Positions 53,225 to 63,970 of a stretch of DNA of 64,000 nucleotides are shown one piece after another. The number at the start of each line of letters is the position of its first letter. Position 1 is the stretch's first letter. A program made the position numbers and the translations under genes. The DNA lies in NCBI GenBank assembly GCA_002928965.1, contig PERU01000020.1, forward strand, positions 1-64,000, read 5' to 3'. This DNA is from Methylomonas sp. (GTDB lineage Bacteria > Pseudomonadota > Gammaproteobacteria > Methylococcales > Methylomonadaceae). The notes beneath the pieces are model-generated. The model ran no database searches and was not told the origin of the DNA. It was given only the letters and a program-made list of their open reading frames with translations.

Positions 53225-54210
53225 TGCGCCAATTTTTTCTCGCGGATGGCCTGGCTGAGTTGATAAGCCGCCATGGCATACAGCGGACTATGGTTGTAGC
53301 GAGTGATGACATAAAAATTATGCAAGCCCAGCCAAAGTTGTTCGTGATCCTGCATCGGGTAGCTCAATAGCTTGACCTGCTCAGATACATTGAGTTGTGC
53401 CGGCGTGTTCACACCCAGTTTGCGCAATTCTCCAATGGATACATCCGGCTTGACACCTTTGCTTAAGGCTGATTTGTAAGCATCGCCGTTAGCGGATACT
53501 TGATACGTGATCGCACCACCGCGTTGCCATTTGTTGGCGACGAAATAATTAGCCACACTGGCAATGGCGTCGGCATTATTGCGCCAGATGTCGCGTTTGT
53601 TATCCCGGTCAAAATCTTTGGCGTAGGCTCGGTAACTGCTGGGCATGAATTGGGTCAAGCCCATGGCGCCGGCATAGGAACCTATGGGTTGCAGGGGGTC
53701 TAGATGTTCTTCACGGCTCAATAACAAAAAGTTTTCCAGTTCCTTCAAGAAAAATTCGCTACGAGTGGGGTGACCGAAACCCAGTGTCGACAACGCATCA
53801 ATGACTCGATATTTGCCGGTGAAGGCGCCGTATTTGGTTTCCACGCCAATGATGGCAATGATGATTTCAGCCGGTACACCGTATTGTTGTTCAACGGCCT
53901 GCAAAGCGGCTTCATTTTCTCGCCAAAACTGCACGCCGCCGTCGATACGGGACTCGGTCAAGAAAATGTTTCGATACTGAAACCAGGGTTTGGCCTCAGC
54001 CGGTTTGGCCATCGCATCCAGTATCTGCTGCTGAAACTCGACGGCTTGAAACAGTGTTCTGAGTTCAGCCTCGTTGAAATGATGCTGTTTGACCATTTGC
54101 TGGATAAAGCCATTTAGCGAATCAGTGTTAGCCAATTCTGCGGTTGCCGGCATTGCACAAACTAAGCTGGTACTTAGCAAAGCAGCACATAAGAGTCGAT
54201 TGGTTTTCAT
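53221..54210 (-). CDS. mltB: Membrane-bound lytic murein transglycosylase B
   Basis: An enzyme that cleaves the glycan strand of peptidoglycan with formation of 1,6-anhydro ends. The 329-aa protein has a signal peptide (cleavage near ATA-ELA; no lipobox, so it may be soluble in the periplasm). The SLT fold shows IIAIIGVETKYGAFTGKYRV with the catalytic Glu (about residue 130), DALSTLGFGHPTRSEFF, GAMGLTQFMPSSYR and HNFYVITRYN. It lies 7 bp downstream of rodA on the same strand, a common arrangement with elongasome genes. Confidence 0.92.
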   Translation of the reverse strand: MKTNRLLCAALLSTSLVCAMPATAELANTDSLNGFIQQMVKQHHFNEAELRTLFQAVEFQQQILDAMAKPAEAKPWFQYRNIFLTESRIDGGVQFWRENEAALQAVEQQYGVPAEIIIAIIGVETKYGAFTGKYRVIDALSTLGFGHPTRSEFFLKELENFLLLSREEHLDPLQPIGSYAGAMGLTQFMPSSYRAYAKDFDRDNKRDIWRNNADAIASVANYFVANKWQRGGAITYQVSANGDAYKSALSKGVKPDVSIGELRKLGVNTPAQLNVSEQVKLLSYPMQDHEQLWLGLHNFYVITRYNHSPLYAMAAYQLSQAIREKKLAH

Positions 54211-54217
54211 AAATGCC

Positions 54218-55348
54218 TTAGATTGGTAAAAGTTTGCGGTGGGTGTGTATCGACATCAAAATGCCAAAACCGGCCATTAGTGTCACCATGGAGGTGCCGC
54301 CATAACTGACCAGCGGCAACGGCACGCCGACCACCGGCAATATGCCGATCACCATGCCAATATTGACGAAAACATACACAAAAAAAGTAAACGCCAGACT
54401 GCCGGCCAGTAAGCGGCTATAGGTGTCTTGCGCCTGTACTGCGATATAAAAGCAGCGGCTAATGACCAACAAATACAAAAACAACAAGCCCACGCAGCCA
54501 AATAAACCAAATTCTTCTGCAAACACCGCAAAGATAAAATCCGTGGAACTTTCCGGTAAAAAGTCTAGTTTGGACTGGGTACTGCCCAGCCAGCCTTTAC
54601 CGTTGATGCCACCGGAGCCGATGGCGATTTTGGATTGAATGATATGGTAGCCGGTACCCATAGGATCGGCTTCCGGATTGATAAAGGTTAATACTCGGTT
54701 GCGTTGATATTCGCGCATGAAATGCCACAACACGGGCGTCAATCCAGCCAAGAGTGTTGCGATACCGATCATTAGCCACCAGGATAAACCTGCAAAAAAC
54801 AGGACTGCCGCGCCGGAGCTGGCTACCAGTAACGAAGTGCCCAAATCCGGTTGTTTGGCAATTAGCAGTACCGGCAACAGTAATAAAATGCAGGCGGCCA
54901 GCAGATTCCTGGGTTTAGGCGGCAGGGCATGTTCGGATAAATACCAAGCCAGCATCATTGGGGCTGCAATCTTGGTAAATTCCGATGGCTGGAAACGAAA
55001 AAACCCCAGATCCAGCCAACGTTGAGCGCCCATGCTGACTTGACCCATGATGGCTACTGCCAGTAATAAGCATACGCAAATGCTGAAAAAAACTACCGAA
55101 AACGCCTGGAACTGCCGCGGGTTGATATGTGCCAGCACGATCATCACCGTAATAGCCAGTCCGGTTCGACTGGCATGTCGAAACAACAGGGTTTCGTTTT
55201 GTCCGCCGGCGCTCCATAAAATCACAAAACTGAGCGCGCAAATCATTAATAGCACCATAAACAATGGAATATCAATATGCAGTTTGCGTAGCAAATTACC
55301 GATTAATGATGGCGATTGAAATTGCTCGGAACGCATTTCAATTTTCAT
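54218..55348 (-). CDS. rodA: Rod-shape peptidoglycan glycosyltransferase RodA
   Basis: The SEDS-family transmembrane glycosyltransferase that polymerises lateral-wall peptidoglycan together with PBP2. The 376 aa contain ten hydrophobic segments and SEDS motifs: GQVSMGAQRWLDLGFFRFQP near the middle, LGTSLLVASSGAAVLFFAG, STDFIFAVFAEEFGLFGC, and the C-terminal GVPLPLVSYGGTSMVTLMAG. Its start overlaps the end of mrdA by 11 bp; an ATG four codons later would remove the overlap. Confidence 0.96.
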   Translation of the reverse strand: MKIEMRSEQFQSPSLIGNLLRKLHIDIPLFMVLLMICALSFVILWSAGGQNETLLFRHASRTGLAITVMIVLAHINPRQFQAFSVVFFSICVCLLLAVAIMGQVSMGAQRWLDLGFFRFQPSEFTKIAAPMMLAWYLSEHALPPKPRNLLAACILLLLPVLLIAKQPDLGTSLLVASSGAAVLFFAGLSWWLMIGIATLLAGLTPVLWHFMREYQRNRVLTFINPEADPMGTGYHIIQSKIAIGSGGINGKGWLGSTQSKLDFLPESSTDFIFAVFAEEFGLFGCVGLLFLYLLVISRCFYIAVQAQDTYSRLLAGSLAFTFFVYVFVNIGMVIGILPVVGVPLPLVSYGGTSMVTLMAGFGILMSIHTHRKLLPI

Positions 55349-57194
55349 GTTGGGTATCCTTTTTGGGATTCAGGTAGGCGTCGATAATTTCACCAGCCAT
55401 AGGCGCTGCGACTGAGCCGCCATGGCCGCCATGTTCTGCCACGATTGCCACGGCAATTTTAGGGTCGTGCACTGGGGCAAAGGCAATAAATAACGCATGG
55501 TCGCGCATATTGAACTCAATGGCGTCTTCGTTGTATTTTTCTTCCTGCTTGATGGTAAAAACCTGGGCAGTGCCGGTTTTGCCGGCAATTTGGTAATTGA
55601 TGGCTTTAGCCAGTCGTCCCGCCGTGCCACGCGTACCATGCACCACATTAGTCATGGCGTGGATGATGTTATCCACATGTTGTTTTTTTAGTGGAATTTT
55701 ACTGTCCGGCAACAATTCCGGCGGAGTGGCGTAATCCGGGGTGATAATTTCCTGCACCAAGTGCGGGGTAATGACTTTGCCGTGGTTGGCTAAAATCGCG
55801 GTGGCGCGGGCTAATTGCAGTGGCGTTACCTGTGTATAGCCCTGACCAATCCCGGTAATCAGGGTTTCGCCAGGATACCAAGCTTTGTTGCGGTGACTTT
55901 TTTTCCATTCTTTAGAGGGCATCAGGCCGCTGACTTCACCCACTAAATCGATACCGCTTTTTTCACCAAAGCCGAACTGATGCATGAAATCGGACATTCT
56001 GTCGATGCCCAGCGCCAGTGCCAGATCATAAAAATACACATCGCAAGATTCGGTGATGGCTTCGTTCATGTCCACCATGCCATGCCCCCACTTTTTCCAG
56101 TCGCGATATTTGTGGTCGACGTTGGGCAACTTGTAATAGCCGGGGCAATACAGACTATGATTGAAATCGATCACGCCATATTCCAGGCCTGCCAGCGCCA
56201 CGAAAGGTTTCACAGTCGAGCCCGGCGGGTAAAGGCCACGAAGGGCGCGGTTATAAAGCGGTTGATGAGGTGAATCCCGCAGGGCTTTGTAATCTTTGCC
56301 GGAAATCCCGGTCACGAACGGATTGGGATCAAAGCCGGGTCGGCTGGCAAACACTAATACGCCACCGGTTTTAATGTCAATGGCCACTGCCGCGCCATTG
56401 TATTCACCCAACGCATCGTAAGCGATTTTTTGCAAATCCATATCCAGCGTTAAATAGATATTGGAACCGGCGACAGGTTCGACGGTTGCCACTGTGTTGA
56501 CCGCTCTGGCTTGAGCATTGGTTTCAATTTCTTCGTAGCCGGCGGTGCCTAGCAATTGCGATTCGTAAGATTTTTCGATGCCGTTTTTGCCGATGATGTC
56601 GGTGCCTCGGTATTCGGTGGCTGGCAGGGTTTTAAGTTCTTGTTCATTGATGCGTCCAACATAACCAACCACATGCGCAGCCAGTTCGCCGAAAGGATAG
56701 TGTCTGACCAGTCGCGCGTATACGTCCACACCTGGAAAATACGGACGAACGACGGCAAATTTGGCTACTTCTTCATCGGATAGGTTTTGTAGCAGCGGTG
56801 TGCTGGTAAAGGCTTTATTACGCTTGCGCAGCTTTTGAAATTGCTCGATTTTTTCATCTGAGATAGCTAACAGCCGTTGTAGCTTTGCCAATGTGTCATC
56901 TATATCCTTGATTTGTTCGGGAATCAATTCCAGGCTATAAGTCGGGACGTTTTCAGCCAGCATGCGGCCTTGGCGATCATAAATAATGCCGCGCGTCGGG
57001 GGGAGCGGGGCGATTTTGATACGATTGTCTTTCGACATGGTCGCATAATGTTCATGCCCGACTACCTGCAAATACACTAATCTGATTACCAAGCCGGTAA
57101 TCAGCAGAATGATCAAAAAAAATGCAGCCACAATCCGGCTTAGGAAGATTCTGTTTTCCGCTAGTGAGTCTTTGATAGCAAATCTTCTGTCCAT
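55338..57194 (-). CDS. mrdA: Penicillin-binding protein 2 (elongasome transpeptidase)
   Basis: The class B PBP that cross-links lateral-wall peptidoglycan with RodA. I start at the ATG at 57194 (MDRRFAIKDSLAENRIFLSR), just after the mreD stop; the longer open frame upstream is antisense-like sequence inside mreD. The 618 aa show one N-terminal membrane segment (about residues 20-42), the PBP dimer domain (PLPPTRGIIYDRQGR), and the transpeptidase domain with SxxK in PPGSTVKPFVAL, ITESCDVYFYD, and the KTG motif in IAGKTGTAQ. Confidence 0.95.
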   Translation of the reverse strand: MDRRFAIKDSLAENRIFLSRIVAAFFLIILLITGLVIRLVYLQVVGHEHYATMSKDNRIKIAPLPPTRGIIYDRQGRMLAENVPTYSLELIPEQIKDIDDTLAKLQRLLAISDEKIEQFQKLRKRNKAFTSTPLLQNLSDEEVAKFAVVRPYFPGVDVYARLVRHYPFGELAAHVVGYVGRINEQELKTLPATEYRGTDIIGKNGIEKSYESQLLGTAGYEEIETNAQARAVNTVATVEPVAGSNIYLTLDMDLQKIAYDALGEYNGAAVAIDIKTGGVLVFASRPGFDPNPFVTGISGKDYKALRDSPHQPLYNRALRGLYPPGSTVKPFVALAGLEYGVIDFNHSLYCPGYYKLPNVDHKYRDWKKWGHGMVDMNEAITESCDVYFYDLALALGIDRMSDFMHQFGFGEKSGIDLVGEVSGLMPSKEWKKSHRNKAWYPGETLITGIGQGYTQVTPLQLARATAILANHGKVITPHLVQEIITPDYATPPELLPDSKIPLKKQHVDNIIHAMTNVVHGTRGTAGRLAKAINYQIAGKTGTAQVFTIKQEEKYNEDAIEFNMRDHALFIAFAPVHDPKIAVAIVAEHGGHGGSVAAPMAGEIIDAYLNPKKDTQHEN

Positions 57195-57199
57195 GCCGG

Positions 57200-57688
57200 T
57201 TAGCTGATACGAGTCAAAACCCGAATGGCGCGCAGCACTAAAAATACCAAGGGCCAAGCTAGCGTGCCGGTTAGAACCGGATACCAGGAAGACAAGGGTA
57301 AATGATTGGCGGCTTGCATGCTTTGCATCCCAAAAACCAAAATCTGGCCACAGCTTAGGCAAAACAGCACAAACACGCATTGCTGCGGCACCGGAAACTG
57401 CCGTAAGCGGCGGTGTTGACTGATACTGAAATAACTGAATAGGGCGTAAATCAGGGCATTTTGACCCAGTAAATGACTGGTCAGCACATCTGTGAACAAG
57501 CCTACCGTAAACGCTGTGAAAACCCCAAATCGCTCCGGTAAAGCGATACACCAGTAAATCAGTACCAGTGCAATCCAGTCCGGATTAAACTCGGCCAAGC
57601 CTGGAAATAGATCCATGATCCGCATCACCATGGCAACCGATAACGTCAGTAGAAAATAGAAAATAGCGAACGGGCTATGGGAGGTCAT
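57200..57688 (-). CDS. mreD: Rod-shape-determining membrane protein MreD
   Basis: A small integral membrane partner of MreC. The ATG at 57688 (MTSHSPFAIFYFLLTLSVAM) has GGGAGG before it in the mRNA and gives 162 aa, the normal MreD length. An upstream start would read through the end of mreC. Five hydrophobic stretches are evident, including LALVLIYWCIALPERFGVFT-type segments with the conserved DVLTSHLLGQNALIYAL. The start lies within the end of mreC (14-bp overlap), so the two are translationally coupled. Confidence 0.9.
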   Translation of the reverse strand: MTSHSPFAIFYFLLTLSVAMVMRIMDLFPGLAEFNPDWIALVLIYWCIALPERFGVFTAFTVGLFTDVLTSHLLGQNALIYALFSYFSISQHRRLRQFPVPQQCVFVLFCLSCGQILVFGMQSMQAANHLPLSSWYPVLTGTLAWPLVFLVLRAIRVLTRIS

Positions 57689-58523
57689 GCTCGGCTTCTG
57701 TTGGGGCGTTTTTGGGGGGTGCGTTTTTATTGTCCAGGAAAACTGGATTGGAATCGCTCCAGACAATCAGGAATTCGCGGCTGGTCTCCAATTGCGCTTT
57801 AGGCGTGGCGTAAATATTGGCGAAAGATTTATCCGGACGGGTTTCGAACTTGTCCACGACCGCTACGGGATAGCCTGCTGGAAAAACACCGCCCAAACCT
57901 GAGGTCACCAGCAGGTCGCCGGGCACAATATCGGCATTTTTAGCTAAAAATGGTAATTGCAGGCGGTTTTGCTGACCAGTGCCGAACGCAATGGTGCGCA
58001 AGCCGTTTCGGTTGACTTCTACCGGAATGGCGTGATCCGGGTCAGTAATCAACATGACTTCCGAGCTGGATGGCAGGGCGCGTATGACCTGGCCAACGAT
58101 GCCATTGGCATCCAGAACCGGTTGTTCTGCATGCACGCCAAAGCGGGTGCCTTTGTTGACCACCACGGTATGTTCATACGGGTCTAGTTTTACTGAAAGC
58201 AGTTCTGCTACCAGCACTTGCTCGCCCAAGCGAAATGAATTTTCCAGCAATACCCGTAAACGGGTGTTTTCTTTTTCTAAGGCCTCTAATTTTAACAGTT
58301 TGGCATCGTTGATCAGCTGGGTTTCTTTGAGATGGCTATTTTCTTTTTTTAATTCAGCATATGAAAACACCGTTTCCGACATCACGCTTATGCTGTCACC
58401 GGGCAGGCTGGCCAGCAATTGTAATGGGTGCGTGGCAAGCGACATGATCGAACGCAGGGTATGCAGGCGAGATGTTCGATAATCAGTCACCAATAACGCC
58501 ACAGCGGCCAGAATGGCAACCAA
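57675..58523 (-). CDS. mreC: Rod-shape-determining protein MreC
   Basis: The periplasmic scaffold that links MreB to the elongasome. The 282 aa from a TTG at 58523 contain a membrane segment at the very N-terminus, a coiled coil (YAELKKENSHLKETQLIND), and the beta-rich core with YEHTVVVNKGTRFGV, GIVGQVIRALPSSSEVMLIT and DLLVTSGLGGVFPAGYPVAV. The true N-terminus is probably further upstream. Fifteen in-frame codons up to 58568 encode a segment (KLLFAQGPSLNTRLL) that aligns with the start of E. coli MreC (MKPIFSRGPSLQIRLI), but the only codon in the Met position is ATA. AGAGG lies 7 bases before that ATA, whereas nothing suitable precedes the TTG. Confidence 0.9.
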   Translation of the reverse strand: MVAILAAVALLVTDYRTSRLHTLRSIMSLATHPLQLLASLPGDSISVMSETVFSYAELKKENSHLKETQLINDAKLLKLEALEKENTRLRVLLENSFRLGEQVLVAELLSVKLDPYEHTVVVNKGTRFGVHAEQPVLDANGIVGQVIRALPSSSEVMLITDPDHAIPVEVNRNGLRTIAFGTGQQNRLQLPFLAKNADIVPGDLLVTSGLGGVFPAGYPVAVVDKFETRPDKSFANIYATPKAQLETSREFLIVWSDSNPVFLDNKNAPPKNAPTEAEHDLP

Positions 58524-58568
58524 TAAGCGTGTATTCAGCGAAGGTCCTTGGGCAAATAAAAGTTTTAT

Positions 58569-58865
58569 GGCAAAACCTCTAAACTAATCATGGAGCGGCA
58601 AGCGCATCTAGCAAAGCTGAATGCCGAAGAAGGAGAAATAATATTAACATGGCAACACGTTTAGATTAGTCATTGCTATAACGAACAAGACAGCCCCAGA
58701 AAAAGGCTGTTTTCGATCAAAAAGCGTTCATCTGGTTTTGCTATGAAAGTTATCATAGGAATGCTGCCTGTCGCTAACCGAGGGTCATGGCGTCCCGACT
58801 GGCATCGCTGCTACCCCAGCTTTCATTAGCCGGGGTGATTTCAAGTTTTCATGATTGCTAGGGGG
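58569..58865. other. Intergenic stretch between mreB and mreC
   Basis: About 300 bp separate these normally adjacent genes. An imperfect 8-bp hairpin 40-70 bp after the mreB stop (CCCCAGCT near 58814 with AGCCGGGG near 58828) may attenuate the transcript. An 8-codon open frame (ATG at 58591) ends across the presumed mreC ATA codon. Confidence 0.5.
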
Positions 58866-59990
<1,125 letters not shown>

Positions 59991-60011
59991 CATTACTCAA
60001 TATGGAGCTTA

Positions 60012-60302
60012 ATGATGTCGTTGTCGGCCAGTGACGTGAAAAAAATCGCCCACCTTGCCAGGTTGGGCATTGATGAACAGCAGATTGAACATTACGCCAA
60101 AGATTTGTCCAGTATGCTGGATTTAATGACGCAAATGGGACAAACCAATACGGACGGTGTCGTACCCATGGCACATCCATTGGATCAAATGCAGCGCTTG
60201 CGCGACGATGTGGTAAGTGAAACCGATCAGCGCGACCATTTTCAAACTATTGCGCCCCAAACCGAAGCCGGACTGTATCTGGTTCCCAAAGTCATTGATT
60301 AA
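60012..60302 (+). CDS. gatC: Aspartyl/glutamyl-tRNA amidotransferase subunit C
   Basis: The small stabilising subunit of the amidotransferase that converts Glu-tRNA(Gln) or Asp-tRNA(Asn) to the amidated form. The 96 aa match Gat[36 protein letters not shown] and [20 protein letters not shown]. The ATG at 60015 has better spacing from GGAG than the one at 60012. gatA follows after 8 bp. Confidence 0.95.
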   Translation: MMSLSASDVKKIAHLARLGIDEQQIEHYAKDLSSMLDLMTQMGQTNTDGVVPMAHPLDQMQRLRDDVVSETDQRDHFQTIAPQTEAGLYLVPKVID

Positions 60303-60310
60303 GAACGATT

Positions 60311-61762
60311 ATGCATAACCTAACGCTTAGCGAACTGGCAGCAGGGCTGCGCAGTCAACAGTTTTCCAGTGTCGAATTAACTCAAGCTTTCCTGAGTCGT
60401 ATTCACCAACATCAGGATTTAAACGCCTTTATCAGCGTCAGCGAAGACACTGCTTTGCAACAAGCCCAGGCCGCAGATCAATTGATTGCTGGTGGTAATG
60501 CCGGGCCGCTGGCCGGTATCCCGATTGCCCAAAAAGACATTTTCTGCACCCTAGGCGTTAAAACCAGTTGCGGTTCGAAAATGCTGGATAACTTCATTGC
60601 GCCCTATAACGCCACGGTGGTTGAGCATTTCAACCAAGCCGGTGCCGTAATGCTGGGTAAGCTCAACATGGACGAGTTCGCCATGGGCTCGTCAAATGAG
60701 AACAGTTTTTACGGTCCTGTCCGTAACCCTTGGGCCACCGATTCCGTTCCAGGTGGTTCGTCCGGCGGTTCTGCCGCTGCAGTTGCGGCGCGATTGGCAC
60801 CCGCAGTGACTGGTACCGATACCGGTGGCTCGATTCGGCAACCGGCAGCGTTTTGCGGCATCACCGGCTTGAAGCCGACTTACGGTCGGGTATCACGTTA
60901 CGGCATGATTGCCTACGCATCCAGTCTGGATCAGGGAGGGCCTATGGCGCGTAGTGCTGAAGATGCCGCGTTGCTTCTGCAAACCATGGCCGGCTTTGAT
61001 ACTAAAGATTCCACCAGCGTCGATCAGCCCGTACCTAACTATAGCGCCGGTCTGAACGACAGTTTACAGGGCTTGAAAATTGGTTTGCCAAAACAGTTTT
61101 TCAGTGCTGGACTCGATAATCAAATGGCTGCCACCATTCAGGCTGCCATTGAAGAATATCGTAAGCTGGGCGCGGAAATCCAAGAAGTGGATATGCCTAA
61201 TTTGGAACTGGCTATTCCGGCTTATTATGTGATCGCTTCCGCCGAGTGTTCGTCTAACCTATCCCGTTACGACGGTGTGCGGTTTGGTTATCGTTGCCAG
61301 AATCCGCAGGATCTGGCCGATCTCTACACCCGCTCGCGCGGTGAAGCCTTTGGTGCTGAAGTGAAACGGCGGATTCTGATGGGTACTTATGCACTGTCAG
61401 CCGGTTATTACGATGCGTATTATTTAAAAGCCCAGCAAGTCCGTCGCCTGATCAGCGATGACTTTAAACGGGCATTAAGCGGCGTCGATGTGTTGATGGG
61501 GCCTGTTACGCCCGGTACAGCCTTCCGTATCGGTGAAAAAACCGATGATCCGATTCAGATGTATCTGGAAGATATTTACACCATCGCCATCAATCTGGCT
61601 GGTCTGCCGGCTATGTCGATTCCTGCTGGTTTCATTGATGGCAAACCGGTTGGCTTGCAGGTGATTGGCAATTATTTCAGCGAAGCCAAATTGCTGAATG
61701 TCGGCCATCGCTATCAACAAGCCACCGACTGGCACCTGCAAGTGCCGAAGGGTTTTGAATAA
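60311..61762 (+). CDS. gatA: Glu/Asp-tRNA amidotransferase subunit A
   Basis: The amidase subunit that releases ammonia from glutamine. The 483 aa have the amidase-signature triad Ser-cisSer-Lys: Lys in [10 protein letters not shown] (about residue 77), and the two serines within [20 protein letters not shown] and [16 protein letters not shown]. The C-terminal [17 protein letters not shown] and [15 protein letters not shown] are typical. In most genomes gatB follows directly; here a Uma2 gene intervenes. Confidence 0.97.
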   Translation: MHNLTLSELAAGLRSQQFSSVELTQAFLSRIHQHQDLNAFISVSEDTALQQAQAADQLIAGGNAGPLAGIPIAQKDIFCTLGVKTSCGSKMLDNFIAPYNATVVEHFNQAGAVMLGKLNMDEFAMGSSNENSFYGPVRNPWATDSVPGGSSGGSAAAVAARLAPAVTGTDTGGSIRQPAAFCGITGLKPTYGRVSRYGMIAYASSLDQGGPMARSAEDAALLLQTMAGFDTKDSTSVDQPVPNYSAGLNDSLQGLKIGLPKQFFSAGLDNQMAATIQAAIEEYRKLGAEIQEVDMPNLELAIPAYYVIASAECSSNLSRYDGVRFGYRCQNPQDLADLYTRSRGEAFGAEVKRRILMGTYALSAGYYDAYYLKAQQVRRLISDDFKRALSGVDVLMGPVTPGTAFRIGEKTDDPIQMYLEDIYTIAINLAGLPAMSIPAGFIDGKPVGLQVIGNYFSEAKLLNVGHRYQQATDWHLQVPKGFE

Positions 61763-61774
61763 CGGAGATTGATC

Positions 61775-62377
61775 ATGGCTAAGATCACCGAATTGTCGCA
61801 ACTGGATATGGATGGCACTTACAGCTATGCCGATTACTTGACTTGGCGGCTTGAAGAGTCGGTTGAGCTGATTAAAGGCAAGATCATGGCGATGTCGCCC
61901 GCGCCCAATCGCAAGCACCAGAGCGTCTCCGGCAACTTGTTCCTGCACTTGGGAAACTATTTCAAGCGCAAACCCTGCGAGGTGTTTGTCGCCCCATTTG
62001 ACGTAAAGCTTTACGACCGCCGCAAATCGCTACTCAAAAATGGCGAAGCGTTTAGCGTCGTGCAGCCCGATTTATGCGTGATCTGCGACAGAGACAAACT
62101 CACTGAGCAAGGCTGCGACGGCGCGCCGGACTGGATTATTGAGGTATTGTCACCGGGCAACAGCCGAAAGGAAGTCCGCCTGAAATACGATTTATACCAA
62201 GAAAGCGGCGTCATCGAGTACTGGCTGGTGTTTCCCTACGAACAAATCGTCCAGCAATTCGTGCTGGACGATAGCGGCAAATATCAACTTCGCGCTCTGT
62301 ATCCCGGCAACGAAATTGCCAGCCCGCATTTATTCCCCGACCTGCAAATCGATTTGAACGACGTTTTTGCCGAATAA
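61775..62377 (+). CDS. Uma2 family putative nuclease inside gatCAB
   Basis: About 200 aa from the ATG at 61775 (MAKITELSQLDMDGTYSYAD), with CGGAGA just upstream. The Uma2 core is complete: ESVELIKGKIMAMSPAPNRKHQ, VVQPDLCVICDRDKL with the PD Asp, and DWIIEVLSPGNSRKEVRLKYDLYQESGVIEYW supplying the E...K part of the PD-(D/E)xK-like site. It lies 12 bp after gatA and 19 bp before gatB, both in the same direction, so it must be co-transcribed. It is only distantly similar to the Uma2 gene in the ubi operon, so the two probably arrived or diverged separately. Function is unknown. Confidence 0.85.
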   Translation: MAKITELSQLDMDGTYSYADYLTWRLEESVELIKGKIMAMSPAPNRKHQSVSGNLFLHLGNYFKRKPCEVFVAPFDVKLYDRRKSLLKNGEAFSVVQPDLCVICDRDKLTEQGCDGAPDWIIEVLSPGNSRKEVRLKYDLYQESGVIEYWLVFPYEQIVQQFVLDDSGKYQLRALYPGNEIASPHLFPDLQIDLNDVFAE

Positions 62378-62396
62378 GCTTTAAAGGAAATCAAGA

Positions 62397-63836
62397 ATGA
62401 ACTCACAATGGGAAGCCGTCATCGGCCTGGAAATTCACACCCAACTGTCCACCCAATCCAAAATCTTCTCCGGCGCTGCCACCGCTTACGGTGCAGAGCC
62501 TAATACCCAAGCTTGTGCAGTCGATTTAGGCTTGCCGGGTGTTCTGCCGGTGTTGAACAAAGATGCCGTACGCAAGGCCGTGACTTTCGGTTTGGCCATC
62601 GATGCTGAAATCGCCCCGCACTCGGTATTTGCCCGTAAAAACTATTTTTACCCGGACTTACCGAAAGGCTACCAGATCAGCCAGTTCGAACTGCCCATCG
62701 TCGGCAACGGCCATCTGGATATCGAAGTAGACGGCGTTGAAAAACGCATCGGTATCACTCGCGCCCATCTGGAAGAAGACGCTGGTAAATCGCTGCACGA
62801 AGACTTCCACGGCCTGACCGGCATCGACTTGAATCGCGCCGGCACACCGCTGCTGGAAATCGTCTCCGAACCGGATATGCGTTCAGCCAAGGAAGCCGTG
62901 GCTTATATGCGCAAGTTGCACGAATTGGTGCGCTATTTGGAAATTTGTGACGGCAATATGCAAGAAGGTTCGTTCCGCTGCGACGCCAACGTCTCGGTGC
63001 GCCCGAAAGGCCAAAAAGAGTTCGGCACTCGCGCTGAAATCAAAAACATCAACTCGTTTAAATTCGTCGAAAAAGCCATCAACCACGAAATCGAGCGGCA
63101 GATTGATGTCATCGAAGGCGGGGGCAAAGTGGTTCAGGAAACCCGGCTATACGATGCCAACAAAGACGAAACCCGCTCCATGCGCAGCAAGGAAGAAGCC
63201 AACGACTACCGCTACTTCCCCGATCCGGATCTGTTGCCGGTGTTGATCGAAGAAGCTTTGAAAACTGAAATCCGCGCCACTTTGCCGGAATTACCGGATG
63301 CCAAGAAGCAACGTTTCATCGAGCAATATGGCCAGGATGCTGAAAGCGCTGCCACCCTGACTTCATCGCGTGAACTGGCCGATTTTTACGAAACCGTCGT
63401 TAAAGCCTTCGGCGGCGAAGCCAAGTTGGTTACTAACTGGATGACCGGTGACGTGCTGGGCGCGTTGAACAAGGCCGGACTGGAGATTGCCGATTGTCCG
63501 GTCAGCGCGGAACGTCTGGCCGGCTTGCTGAAACGCATCGCCGACAACACCATCTCTGGTAAAACTGCCAAACAGGTGTTTGACAAGCTTTGGAACAGCG
63601 ACGCCAGTGCCGATGACATCATCGAATCAGAAGGCTTGAAGCAAATAACCGACACCGGTGCGATTGAAGCCATCGTCGACAAAGTCATCGCCGCCAATCC
63701 GGTGCCGGTTGAGCAATATCGGGCAGGTAAAGACAAGGCACTGATGGCTCTGGTGGGGCAGATCATGAAAGAGACTCAGGGTAAGGCGAATCCAGGGGAA
63801 GTTAATAAGATGTTGATGGAGAAGTTGAAAGTTTGA
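62397..63836 (+). CDS. gatB: Glu/Asp-tRNA amidotransferase subunit B
   Basis: The subunit that activates the tRNA-bound glutamate or aspartate and binds tRNA. The 479 aa begin [20 protein letters not shown], contain [20 protein letters not shown], the GatB signature [20 protein letters not shown] with [19 protein letters not shown], and [20 protein letters not shown]. The C-terminal YqeY/tail domain ends [24 protein letters not shown] precedes the ATG. Dispersed repeats follow its stop. Confidence 0.97.
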   Translation: MNSQWEAVIGLEIHTQLSTQSKIFSGAATAYGAEPNTQACAVDLGLPGVLPVLNKDAVRKAVTFGLAIDAEIAPHSVFARKNYFYPDLPKGYQISQFELPIVGNGHLDIEVDGVEKRIGITRAHLEEDAGKSLHEDFHGLTGIDLNRAGTPLLEIVSEPDMRSAKEAVAYMRKLHELVRYLEICDGNMQEGSFRCDANVSVRPKGQKEFGTRAEIKNINSFKFVEKAINHEIERQIDVIEGGGKVVQETRLYDANKDETRSMRSKEEANDYRYFPDPDLLPVLIEEALKTEIRATLPELPDAKKQRFIEQYGQDAESAATLTSSRELADFYETVVKAFGGEAKLVTNWMTGDVLGALNKAGLEIADCPVSAERLAGLLKRIADNTISGKTAKQVFDKLWNSDASADDIIESEGLKQITDTGAIEAIVDKVIAANPVPVEQYRAGKDKALMALVGQIMKETQGKANPGEVNKMLMEKLKV

Positions 63837-63846
63837 TGCTTTTCTC

Positions 63847-63870
63847 CGTTCGTCCTGAGCCTGTCGAAGG
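63847..63870 (+). repeat. REP-like repeat, copy after gatB
   Basis: CGTTCGTCCTGAGC followed by CTGTCGAAGG, directly after the gatB stop. A second copy is at 39821-39843 and an 11-bp core recurs at 35803-35813 in the leuA leader. This is a widespread proteobacterial intergenic repeat of unknown function. Confidence 0.6.
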
Positions 63871-63912
63871 ACGCAGTAATATGACGTATCGCTATCGCGA
63901 TGTTGATTTAAT

Positions 63913-63930
63913 GTCGGTTCGCGGACCGAC
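63913..63930. repeat. Small hairpin, GTCGGT/ACCGAC
   Basis: A 6-bp perfect inverted repeat with a 6-nt loop, next to the larger stem-loop at 63937-63970. The pair may belong to one composite repeat. Confidence 0.4.
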
Positions 63931-63936
63931 GGCCGC

Positions 63937-63970
63937 GATACTTTCTTTTGCTCCGCCAAAAGAAAGTATC
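63937..63970. repeat. 14-bp perfect stem-loop at the right edge
   Basis: GATACTTTCTTTTG (63937-63950) and its exact complement (63957-63970) flank a 6-nt loop CTCCGC. It lies 100 bp past gatB and is followed by CCAAAGAAAAGGCGGCCCGG. The form suggests a dispersed repeat rather than a simple terminator. Confidence 0.55.

Noticed and set aside
57195-57551. N-terminal extension of the mrdA reading frame by about 119 codons
   Set aside because: The extension lies inside mreD on the same strand in another frame, is not PBP2-like, and the ATG at 57194 matches the normal PBP2 start.
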